From Paenibacillus barengoltzii NBRC 101215 (GTDB lineage Bacteria > Bacillota > Bacilli > Paenibacillales > Paenibacillaceae), in the NCBI RefSeq assembly GCF_004000745.1, contig NZ_BILV01000002.1:101210-165209 (forward strand): a stretch of DNA of 64,000 nt, given 5' to 3'. The translations under genes and the position numbers were made by a program. Under the pieces are notes generated by a model. It was not told the DNA's origin and searched no databases. It saw only the letters and a list, made by a program, of their open reading frames with translations. Below, piece after piece: positions 44,620 to 52,021 of this stretch. Positions within the stretch are counted from its first letter, which is position 1; each line of letters opens with the position of its first letter.

Positions 44620-46098
44620 TTAGAGTTGTACGTGTTTGGTCGCAATCCGCTCGCAAAACTCGCGGTCATGCTCCACAAACAAGATCGTCGGCTCATAGCT
44701 CAGCAGCAAGTCTTCGATTTGCATGCGCGAGATGACGTCAATGAAATTCAGCGGTTCGTCCCAAACCAGCAAATGCGCTTTTTCGCAGAGGCTTTTGGCG
44801 ATGAGCACCTTCTTCTTCTGTCCCCCGCTGTAATCCGCCATATCTTTCTCAAACTGCAGTCTGGAGAAGTCTAATTTCCGCAAAATAGCCTTAAACAAGC
44901 TTTCATCAATGTCATGCTCTCTGGCAAAATCGGTTAAATTCCCCTGCAGCCACGAGGTTTGTTGGGACACATAGGAGATCTTCAATTGGCTTCCTTGGCG
45001 TACCGTACCGGAATAAGAGATGTCCTCCCCGCAAAGCAGCTTCAGAATGCTTGATTTCCCGGAGCCGTTGCGGCCCGTCAGCACAATGCGATCGCCTCGT
45101 TCGATCGTAAAGCTGATCTCTTGGCACACTTGCTTCTCACCGTAGTGGATCGAAACACGGTCGAATTCGGCAAGCTCTGTTTTATGGTAAGGCAGCTGGG
45201 CGATTTTTAAGCTTTCCGAGGTTTCGATATTTTTGAGCAGCTTCGACTTTTCCTCTATCGCATTCTGTTGTCGTTGCTCAATCGATTTGGAGCGTTGCAT
45301 CATCTTAGCCGCTTTATGACCGATGTACCCCTTATCTACCTTGGAGCCGGAATTTCGCGTGCCATTTTTCGAGCTTTCCACCTTATGCGACCAGTTGCTC
45401 GTCCGTTTAGCCGCTTCCGACAAGCGTTTGATGTCTTTCTGCAGCCTTTCATTTTCGGCTAGCTCATAGTTGTCCTGGCGCCTTTTATTTTCCCACCAAT
45501 CGGAGAAATTGCCCTTCTGAATTTCAATGTTCGTCTTGTTGATAGACAGGATGTGATCCACACAACGATCCAGAAAAGCCCTGTCATGAGAAACCAGGAT
45601 AAACCCATTCTTGCGGTTTAAATAATCCCCCACAAGCTCTCGCGCTTCCATGTCCAAATGATTCGTTGGTTCATCGATCAGCAGGAAGTGATTCTCCTTC
45701 AAAAATAAGGCGGCAAGCATCACCTTGGTCTGCTCCCCATTGGACAAGGTTTCGAAAGGACGGTACAGCACATCATCCGACACCTGCAGCAAAGAAAGCT
45801 CACGCATGAGCTCCCACAGCTCATAGTACGGAACAATTTCCTCTACGACATCCAGCGTATGCTTCTCCGGATGCTTGACCTCAAACGGGAAGTAATCGAA
45901 GCTGACATCCGCGGAAATTTGTCCGCTGTATTCGTATTTTCCGAGCAGCAAATGTAGAAAGGTCGTCTTCCCTCGCCCGTTCCTCCCGGTAAACCCCAGC
46001 TTCCAATCGGTATCGATACGAAAGCTGACATCCTCAAAAATGTTATCGTAACTGCCCTCATAGGCAAACGTTAGATGGTTCACATGAATTAATGACAT
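44620..46098 (-). CDS. ABC-F ribosomal protection-type ATPase, Lsa family
   Basis: A 492-residue cytoplasmic ABC-F protein with two ATPase domains and no membrane segment. First domain: Walker A TGRNGRGKTTFLHLL, signature LSNGEQTKVML, Walker B LLIDEPTNHLDM. A charged linker of about 80 residues (ribosome-contact arm) follows. Second domain: TGRNGSGKSSIL, signature YSGGQKKKVLIA, Walker B LVWDEPLNFID. Sequence resembles Lsa proteins (lincosamide, streptogramin A, pleuromutilin protection), including the WDEPLN motif. The ATG at 46098 has GGAGGG ahead; a longer frame upstream includes the regulatory leader. The leader suggests antibiotic-induced expression. Whether it gives resistance is untested. 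Confidence 0.9.
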   Translation of the reverse strand: MSLIHVNHLTFAYEGSYDNIFEDVSFRIDTDWKLGFTGRNGRGKTTFLHLLLGKYEYSGQISADVSFDYFPFEVKHPEKHTLDVVEEIVPYYELWELMRELSLLQVSDDVLYRPFETLSNGEQTKVMLAALFLKENHFLLIDEPTNHLDMEARELVGDYLNRKNGFILVSHDRAFLDRCVDHILSINKTNIEIQKGNFSDWWENKRRQDNYELAENERLQKDIKRLSEAAKRTSNWSHKVESSKNGTRNSGSKVDKGYIGHKAAKMMQRSKSIEQRQQNAIEEKSKLLKNIETSESLKIAQLPYHKTELAEFDRVSIHYGEKQVCQEISFTIERGDRIVLTGRNGSGKSSILKLLCGEDISYSGTVRQGSQLKISYVSQQTSWLQGNLTDFAREHDIDESLFKAILRKLDFSRLQFEKDMADYSGGQKKKVLIAKSLCEKAHLLVWDEPLNFIDVISRMQIEDLLLSYEPTILFVEHDREFCERIATKHVQL

Positions 46099-46129
46099 GA
46101 ACAACATCCCTCCTGCATAAAAAAATGGA

Positions 46130-46196
46130 CTGCAAGAAAGATACCTTTCCTGCAGCCCAAAAATATTCAAAAAATCCTCCCCTGCCATCGGGGGAT
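46130..46196 (-). promoter_or_regulatory. Attenuator hairpins of the ABC-F leader
   Basis: On the minus strand an intrinsic terminator (arms within 46172-46196, followed by six T) is followed by a second hairpin with arms CTGCAGGAAAG (46145-46155) and CTTTCTTGCAG (46130-46140). The latter arm can instead pair over 13 bases with TGCAAGAAAGATA in the leader ORF (46233-46245), giving mutually exclusive structures. Confidence 0.7.
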
Positions 46197-46200
46197 GGAT

Positions 46201-46260
46201 TCAGAATATACGATTGGAGTGAAAGGATGAGATATCTTTCTTGCATAAGAAATAAACCAT
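46201..46260 (-). CDS. Candidate leader peptide of the ABC-F gene, 19 residues
   Basis: MVYFLCKKDISSFHSNRIF ends five bases before the terminator hairpin. Its coding sequence contains the 13-base segment complementary to the downstream hairpin. Ribosome stalling here could prevent termination. The ribosome binding site is weak; an overlapping frame starting at about 46276 is an alternative. Confidence 0.45.
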   Translation of the reverse strand: MVYFLCKKDISSFHSNRIF

Positions 46261-46341
46261 GCGAATGACGCTCGCATCACGGTTCCATCTTCTTAGCAAG
46301 AAATATCCATCCGTTTCAGCTCCCTCATTAAAGATAGTCGT

Positions 46342-46370
46342 ATTTTAACATAATGAGGATAGGAGTTCAA
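46342..46370 (-). promoter_or_regulatory. ABC-F gene promoter
   Basis: On the minus strand TTGAAC (46365-46370), 17-base spacer, TAAAAT (46342-46347). It gives a leader of about 235 bases. Confidence 0.7.
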
Positions 46371-46409
46371 GGTTTGACAGCAATGCAAATGGCTCTAATG
46401 ACAACTGGC

Positions 46410-48857
46410 TTATGCTTTCCGGTTCATGATGTAATGCAGTAATTGCTTAAGAAAAGACGGAGGTTCGGGAAGCTCCTGGAGCGCTTCCATCGCCAAACAA
46501 TAATGCTCCCACATCGCTTTGTTGGCCGCAGCCGTCCCCAACACAGTCACATAAGTCGAGTTGCCGTTTTCGATGTCCTTCCCGGTCGGTTTGCCGAGTA
46601 AACGCGAATCCCCTTCCCCATCCAGCAGATCATCTTTGATTTGAAAAGCGATGCCAGTGTGATAAGCAAATTTCTTGAGAACGGCGATTTCCGTTTCGTT
46701 CGCCCGTGCCAATATGGCCGGCGCCACCAGACAGGCTTCAAACGCAATCCCCGTCTTGTAGAAGCAAATGCGGTCAAGCTCCTCTACGGTTAATACTTTG
46801 CCTTTGGCGTTTAAATCCATCGCTTGCCCCATGCAAATCTCTCCGGCTTTCCGGGATAGGTATTGCAGCAATACCAGCACAGATTCATTGTCAAAACCTT
46901 TCAAGGATGCCTGCTCTTCCACCGCCTTCTGAATTAAGAAGATGCCTGTTAGCTCCGCAATGGCACTGTTATGCACTTCATGCAGCGTTGGTTTGCCGCG
47001 GCGGGATGGAGAATTGTCTTGAGACGGCAAGTCATCAAAGATGAGAGAAGCGGTATGCATGTATTCGAGCGCCCGGAACAACGGGGATAATGCAGCCGGA
47101 TCTAGTCCGTAGACCTGCACGCCCATCACCCAAGCGATGATCGGTCGGAGCCGTTTCCCGCTTCCTTCCAGACTGTAATTGGCCGTCTCCACCAGAAGGG
47201 GATCTTCTCTATTTGAAGAAGATGCGGCACTAGGGATTGGCAATATCGCATTTACGTGCTTGCGAGCCATTTGAACAAGCTCAGCAAACGCTTCTTGCTC
47301 TTGCCGGCTCGTTCGCATCGTAATCAGCAGTTGGTCTCGCAGCCATTTGTCGTAGAAATCGACATCCACCGCACGATGAACCAGAAGCTGAATCAGCCCC
47401 TCCAGCTCCGGATGTCCAAGCGTAAATATCGCCATCACTTCATGAAATCGGTCCGCTCCAACCCGTCTTTGATATCGTTTAAGTCCATTAATGGCGCGTG
47501 CCAAAATGATCTCGCGAGTTTGGGGTTCCGAACGGTAGACATGGTGGATCAAATGCGAAATGACCACCCAATACAACTCAAACGGATTGATCAAATCCGG
47601 TCGTTCATGCCGGTAGGTCAAATAATACGTATAAGGCGTGACCGCACCCGCTTCAAGATCAGCGGCCATGTCTGCAAAATCGTCAGCCAACTGATTGTAA
47701 AGGCCATAATAGAAGACACGCTGGTCAAACCCCTCATCTTGCGGAGCGGAAATCACAGAACGAACGATCAATCGTGACGAGGCGGATTTTAATATGATAG
47801 GCAGGTATAGTTCCTCGTTAGAATAATGTGCATCATCCAATGTCTTGCAGCGATCGGCGTCTTGAGATTCAAAGAAGATATTGGATTGCTCGAAAAATAC
47901 GTTCTGCGTGTCCGGATTCTGATAACCACGGATAAACTCATACGCTTCTCGAAGCTCCGTATGAATATATCGAACGAGCTCATGATGGCGACCGCTCCAC
48001 TCCCCAAGCTCAGGGACAATCCCCGTTCGGATCGTCTTGCGGATCATCCGCGAATATTGGTCCTGCTCATCAGCATTTAAGGCTCCGGAATCAAGCAGAT
48101 CATCAATAAACGGGTAGGTCAGCCCGTAATAATATCCCAGCTTGATTGCCTCTCCGAGCCGGCGTGAACGTTCTGCACAACCTGTCTCAGTCTGATCATC
48201 CATTTCGTCCATCACGTGTACGAAGACGCCCAAGATGATTTTGATGAGCTTACGCTCGGCTTCCTCGGCGTTCATTTCCGGTGGGAGATAGGTTCGCACC
48301 CCCTTCAACCGCTCCATTACCCAAATGACCGCTTCCTCGACGCCCTCTCGCTGCGCCCAGCGATAGACGGAAGCGAGGCTCATCATCTCTTGCGAGAATC
48401 CGGTTCCGCCTGTTGCTTCTTCCGGTGAGACAAGCGTCTTCTTTAACCTTCCTACCATGCGTTGGATCTTGGTACGGGTTCGGGGATCGGATAAATCCTG
48501 ACCGAGATCCCGCAGATACATATAGGAAACGCTACGCTCCAAATAATCATCCAGCTTCCCTGCACGGGCCAGCCATGCGAAAAACCGGGAACCTTCCGAT
48601 GATTCGGGCGATTTGACACCGCGTCGCCAGATCGGGAGCCATTTCTGACGCGGAAGGTGCCTTTTTTTCCACCCTATGAAATCATCAAGCAGTCTGGACA
48701 CATAACTCTTCGATCGGATTTGATTCTGCAACACGTCCAAGTAACGTGCGGCTTGATTTTCGGCCCGTTGATACCACCTGTCCGCTTGTTCCATGTTTGC
48801 CTTCATTATCGTCATCCATGCATCCCTCGGCTTATTTGGGTCTTCTTTCAAGACCAT
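46410..48857 (-). CDS. Large fused protein: N-terminal terpene-synthase-like region and C-terminal trans-prenyltransferase
   Basis: An 815-residue soluble protein. Residues about 535-815 are a polyprenyl diphosphate synthase: GKRLRP 567-572, first Asp-rich motif DDLPSQD 608-614, RRGKPT 619-624, GQAMDL 677-682, KTGIAFEA 701-708, second Asp-rich motif DDLLD 742-746, GKPTGKD 755-761. The two-residue insertion in the first motif and small residues at positions -4/-5 (Ser, Ala) point by the known family rule to geranylgeranyl diphosphate or longer. Residues 1-500 match nothing I know firmly but carry FIDDLLDS (250-257) and NQLADDFADMAAD (388-400), patterned like class I terpene synthases of the squalene/phytoene-like type. 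No ribosome binding site fits 48857; the ATG at 48815 with GAGGG ahead is an alternative start. Monocistronic. Confidence 0.8.
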   Translation of the reverse strand: MVLKEDPNKPRDAWMTIMKANMEQADRWYQRAENQAARYLDVLQNQIRSKSYVSRLLDDFIGWKKRHLPRQKWLPIWRRGVKSPESSEGSRFFAWLARAGKLDDYLERSVSYMYLRDLGQDLSDPRTRTKIQRMVGRLKKTLVSPEEATGGTGFSQEMMSLASVYRWAQREGVEEAVIWVMERLKGVRTYLPPEMNAEEAERKLIKIILGVFVHVMDEMDDQTETGCAERSRRLGEAIKLGYYYGLTYPFIDDLLDSGALNADEQDQYSRMIRKTIRTGIVPELGEWSGRHHELVRYIHTELREAYEFIRGYQNPDTQNVFFEQSNIFFESQDADRCKTLDDAHYSNEELYLPIILKSASSRLIVRSVISAPQDEGFDQRVFYYGLYNQLADDFADMAADLEAGAVTPYTYYLTYRHERPDLINPFELYWVVISHLIHHVYRSEPQTREIILARAINGLKRYQRRVGADRFHEVMAIFTLGHPELEGLIQLLVHRAVDVDFYDKWLRDQLLITMRTSRQEQEAFAELVQMARKHVNAILPIPSAASSSNREDPLLVETANYSLEGSGKRLRPIIAWVMGVQVYGLDPAALSPLFRALEYMHTASLIFDDLPSQDNSPSRRGKPTLHEVHNSAIAELTGIFLIQKAVEEQASLKGFDNESVLVLLQYLSRKAGEICMGQAMDLNAKGKVLTVEELDRICFYKTGIAFEACLVAPAILARANETEIAVLKKFAYHTGIAFQIKDDLLDGEGDSRLLGKPTGKDIENGNSTYVTVLGTAAANKAMWEHYCLAMEALQELPEPPSFLKQLLHYIMNRKA

Positions 48858-48914
48858 TATCTTTTATAATAGTATAAACGACAGAACGACCAAAACCTGC
48901 ATTAGTCTGTATCC

Positions 48915-48936
48915 AACCTAGACTTAAGTCTAGGTT
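48915..48936. promoter_or_regulatory. 22-bp perfect palindrome between the fused prenyltransferase gene and sleB
   Basis: AACCTAGACTT followed directly by its reverse complement. It lies about 58 bases upstream of the fused gene's start, just upstream of TATACT/TATTAT-like -10 boxes, and is a candidate operator. Confidence 0.55.
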
Positions 48937-49014
48937 GCGGGGAAAAGAAAGGGGCGTGGGCTCCGGCTATTACAAATCGAGAAGACACAGCTCCAGCTAG
49001 TTGGAACCGGTTCT

Positions 49015-49041
49015 CCCCTTCAAGGTTTGAAGGGGGTTTTT
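49015..49041 (+). terminator. Terminator-like hairpin upstream of sleB
   Basis: CCCCTTCAA (49015-49023) and TTGAAGGGG (49027-49035) with GTTTTTATT following. No gene on the plus strand ends here, so it may belong to the sleB leader or to a short RNA. Confidence 0.55.
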
Positions 49042-49106
49042 ATTCTCACTCCTTCCCTGACTTCCCGCTGAATGCCAAAAGTTGTAGGTTGTCCCGCCCT
49101 GCGCTC

Positions 49107-49128
49107 TTCCCTACAATGTTGTAGGGAA
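49107..49128 (+). promoter_or_regulatory. Inverted repeat abutting the sleB ribosome binding site
   Basis: TTCCCTACAA-TG-TTGTAGGGAA is a perfect 10-bp-arm dyad. The AAAGGAGG of sleB (49127-49134) overlaps its end by two bases, so an RNA hairpin here could affect translation. Confidence 0.6.
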
Positions 49129-49143
49129 AGGAGGTCACCCGAA

Positions 49144-49800
49144 ATGAAAAAATTCCGAGGATTCCTTTTACTCTTGGTGATCATGCTCTCGGCAGGCTTG
49201 TTGGGCGGAGCAACACCAACACCAGCGGCCGCAGCCTCCGGTACGGTGAAGCTGGGCTCCACGAGCGGCGATGTTTGGGATCTTCAATATCGACTGAAGG
49301 CGTTGGGCATTTTCAATGAGCAGCTTACTGGATATTACGGGACAAAAACGCAGCAAGCCGTGCGTACGTTCCAGTCGCGTTATGGGCTCCAGGTAGATGG
49401 TGTGGCGGGGCCCCAAACGTGGAAGGCGCTGAGAAAATATTCTCTGAATCAAACCGAAATGGATCTGTTGGCTCGCGTGATTTATAGTGAAGCTCGAGGT
49501 GAGCCATATACTGGACAAGTGGCGGTAGGTGCCGTCGTTATGAATCGGATTCAATCGTCATTATTCCCTGATACGATCAACGGGGTTGTGTTTCAACCGG
49601 GCGCCTTTACGGCGGTCGACGACGGGCAAATCTGGCTAACGCCGGATCGCACAGCCTATCTGGCTGCACTGGATGCGGTTAGAGGTTGGGATCCGTCCTA
49701 CGGTTCGCTATATTATTTCAATCCAAAAACAGCGACAAGCAAATGGATATGGTCGCGTCCGCAGAAGCTTCAAATCGGAAACCACATCTTCACCAGTTAA
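49144..49800 (+). CDS. sleB: Spore cortex-lytic enzyme, SleB type
   Basis: A 218-residue exported protein: signal peptide to about residue 32, peptidoglycan-binding domain (37-95, GDVWDLQYRLKALGIFN...GVAGPQTWKAL), and a Hydrolase_2 domain with the catalytic Glu in RVIYSEARGEP and AVGAVVMNRI. SleB is a lytic transglycosylase acting on muramic-lactam cortex during germination. No ypeB follows, whereas Bacillus sleB is usually paired with ypeB, so this may be a paralogue. Start at 49144 after AAAGGAGGTCACCCGAA. Confidence 0.88.
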   Translation: MKKFRGFLLLLVIMLSAGLLGGATPTPAAAASGTVKLGSTSGDVWDLQYRLKALGIFNEQLTGYYGTKTQQAVRTFQSRYGLQVDGVAGPQTWKALRKYSLNQTEMDLLARVIYSEARGEPYTGQVAVGAVVMNRIQSSLFPDTINGVVFQPGAFTAVDDGQIWLTPDRTAYLAALDAVRGWDPSYGSLYYFNPKTATSKWIWSRPQKLQIGNHIFTS

Positions 49801-49811
49801 CGGAAAATGAA

Positions 49812-49850
49812 ACAGGGTCTTGCGAATCGCGCAAGATCCTGTGTTTTTTT
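49812..49850 (+). terminator. sleB terminator
   Basis: ACAGGGTCTTGCG and CGCAAGATCCTGT arms followed by a run of seven T. Confidence 0.92.
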
Positions 49851-49927
49851 AGGAGGCACATTCCTAAACTTCTCTGCACTATATATACAAACCACACTCA
49901 TTACGTGTAAAGGGGACAAGGAAGACG

Positions 49928-51385
49928 ATGCCCATCAAAAACGGAAAACAGTACATCGAACGGATCAACCGCAAGCGCATCCGGCTATGGTACAACGGCG
50001 AACGTGTCAACGTTCCGTTATCCGAGCACCCTGCCTTTCGGGGGTTGATCCGGACGCAGGCTGCGATGTACGACAAGCAATGCGAGGACGACCTGCGAGA
50101 CATCATGACTTATGTGTCACCGACCAGCGAGGAGCGAGTGGGTCTTTCATTTTTGCCGCCGACCACACCCGATGACTTAGTTCGCAGAAGGAGGATGTCC
50201 GAGATATGGGCCGGTTTGCATCATGGATTCCTCGGTCGTTCCCCCGACTATATGAACACGGCATTGATGTCGTTTTATACGGCTTGCTCCTTGTTGGAGG
50301 CCGCCATGCCAGAGTATGGACGGAATCTGCGCACGTATTACGAATATTGTCGGGAGCATGATATCACGTTATCCCATGCCTTCGTGCAGCCGATGATCAG
50401 CAAAATGTCCGGACCGGTGGATCATGAAGAATCCCTGGCCGCCAAGGTGGTGGAGATCCAACCTGAAGGTCTTGTCGTTAGCGGAGCTTTTCTGATGGCG
50501 ACCCAGGGACCTACCTGCGAGGAAATCCTCGTCCTCCCCACGCCAACGTTCATGTTGGGAGACGGGCAGGTCAATCCCAGCGCGTTCGCTTTTGCCGTGC
50601 CTAATGATGTGGAGGGAATTACCTTTATATGTCGAGAGAGCCATGCGTTTGATTCAAGTTATGATCATCCCCTCTCCAGTCGATTTGAGGAAATGGATAC
50701 GATGGTGATTTTTGATCGAGTTCTCGTACCGCGGGATCGGGTATTTTTCTTTGGGAAAGAGGAGCTGTGCGATCGGTTGTTTCGTGAAGGGCACTTCCAT
50801 GCGTACGTTGGTCACCAGATCCTCACACGGTACATTGCGAAAACGGAGTTTTTCCTAGGGCTGTTGCAAGTGTTAGCCGAGGAGCAGAATGCGGATAGCG
50901 AGCCTACGTTCCTCCAATCCATCACCAAACTCATGGCGATGCTGGAGAATCTAAAAGCATTACGGGTGGCGGCTGAGACTGACGGGACATTCACCTCATC
51001 CGGCTACTTCGTTCCAGCACTGGCCCCCCTGACCGCCGCAGGCATCCAATTTCCCGATCTGCATGAAGAAGCGCTGCGGTTGATCCGTACGATTAGCGCC
51101 AGCCAGCTGATCATGAACCCGTTTGGGGCAGACTTCTTTTCGGAGAACGAAGCGTACCTCAATGCCTATTTACAGGGGATTTCCAGCCCGGCCAAGGATC
51201 GCATCGCCCTTTTCAGACTGGCCTGGGAGCTGGGCGGCGGAGCGTTTGGAGGCAGACAAAACCAGTTCGAACGCTTCTTCTTCGGAAATGGAAAGACGAT
51301 TGCCAACCGGATGTATGGCTGCTGCGAGAGCATGGAGCAATACAAATCGCGAATTTACCAGTTTCTAGAGTTAAAAGGAGAATAA
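49928..51385 (+). CDS. 4-hydroxyphenylacetate 3-monooxygenase-type oxygenase (HpaB family)
   Basis: A 485-residue FADH2-dependent aromatic hydroxylase-like protein. Family segments: NGKQYIERINRKRIRLWYNGERV at the N-terminus in part, AFVQPMISKMSGP, the substrate/flavin loop TFICRESHAFDSSYDHPLSSRFEEMD in part, and FERFFFGNGKTIANRMYG near the end. These enzymes need a separate flavin reductase (HpaC), which is not adjacent. Bacillus YoaI is of the same size. Substrate not known; phenols or other small aromatics are usual. Start: ATG after AAGGGGACAAGGAAGACG. Own terminator upstream belongs to sleB. Confidence 0.9.
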   Translation: MPIKNGKQYIERINRKRIRLWYNGERVNVPLSEHPAFRGLIRTQAAMYDKQCEDDLRDIMTYVSPTSEERVGLSFLPPTTPDDLVRRRRMSEIWAGLHHGFLGRSPDYMNTALMSFYTACSLLEAAMPEYGRNLRTYYEYCREHDITLSHAFVQPMISKMSGPVDHEESLAAKVVEIQPEGLVVSGAFLMATQGPTCEEILVLPTPTFMLGDGQVNPSAFAFAVPNDVEGITFICRESHAFDSSYDHPLSSRFEEMDTMVIFDRVLVPRDRVFFFGKEELCDRLFREGHFHAYVGHQILTRYIAKTEFFLGLLQVLAEEQNADSEPTFLQSITKLMAMLENLKALRVAAETDGTFTSSGYFVPALAPLTAAGIQFPDLHEEALRLIRTISASQLIMNPFGADFFSENEAYLNAYLQGISSPAKDRIALFRLAWELGGGAFGGRQNQFERFFFGNGKTIANRMYGCCESMEQYKSRIYQFLELKGE

Positions 51386-51480
51386 AGAAAATTTAATTCC
51401 TTTCCTCGGCATTCGCCCAGCCGCCTTCTCCGCATTTGCATATGATGATTATGCCTATACATTGAAGGGAGCGATCACAT

Positions 51481-51885
51481 ATGGGATTTTTTCCAGTGCC
51501 GGGACCTGGCGGAGGGATTCCAGGAATACCGGGGGGACCTAGCGGGCCGGGGTTTCCAGGGGGATTTCCAGGAGGAGGTCCGGGAGGATTCCCCGGTACT
51601 CCGGGAGGGGCGCCGGGAGGAGCACCTGGAGGTATTCAACCGCCAACCTCTCCACCACCACAATTTGTCCCACAAATGCAAGTCGGCACGTTTGCTATCG
51701 ATCCCGGCGGGATCAGACGCTGCTTGTTCCGTAATACCTATGTCTGGCTGAACAATGGGGAGCAATTCTGGTTCTTCCCGGTATTCGTCGGACGGAATTC
51801 GATTGCCGGATTCCGGTGGTTTGGGTTCTTCTGGGGATACTTCGGCATCGATTTAAATCGGATTCGCTCGTTCACGTGCTTCTAA
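51481..51885 (+). CDS. Gly/Pro-rich protein with aromatic C-terminal domain
   Basis: A 134-residue protein. Residues 1-58 are an irregular Gly/Pro repeat (GGP, GFPGG, GAPGGA), collagen-like but without strict GXY periodicity. Residues 70-134 form a compact aromatic-rich region (YVWLNNGEQFWFFPVFVGRN, FFWGYFGIDLNRIRSF) with cysteines at the ends. No signal peptide. Such proteins occur in Paenibacillus and Brevibacillus, and a spore-surface role is possible, but nothing proves it. ATG after AAGGGAGCGATCACAT. Confidence 0.75.
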   Translation: MGFFPVPGPGGGIPGIPGGPSGPGFPGGFPGGGPGGFPGTPGGAPGGAPGGIQPPTSPPPQFVPQMQVGTFAIDPGGIRRCLFRNTYVWLNNGEQFWFFPVFVGRNSIAGFRWFGFFWGYFGIDLNRIRSFTCF

Positions 51886-51893
51886 CGCAGACG

Positions 51894-51937
51894 GCGAAAG
51901 AGACCACACACGCAGTCGGTACTCTTTCGCTTTTGTT
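51894..51937 (+). terminator. Terminator after the Gly/Pro-rich gene
   Basis: GCGAAAGAG and CTCTTTCGC arms followed by a T-rich run. Confidence 0.85.
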
Positions 51938-52021
51938 TTTTTCTAGCTTGTCCCTGTGAAACAAGAAAAGGACCTCTATCCCCGCCTCAACGTGGAAATC
52001 GAAGTCCTTGCGGCTACCCCT

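Noticed and set aside
51490..51650. Possible tandem DNA repeat or CRISPR-like array
   Set aside because: It is the Gly/Pro-rich coding region; repeats are short, irregular and in frame, without spacers.
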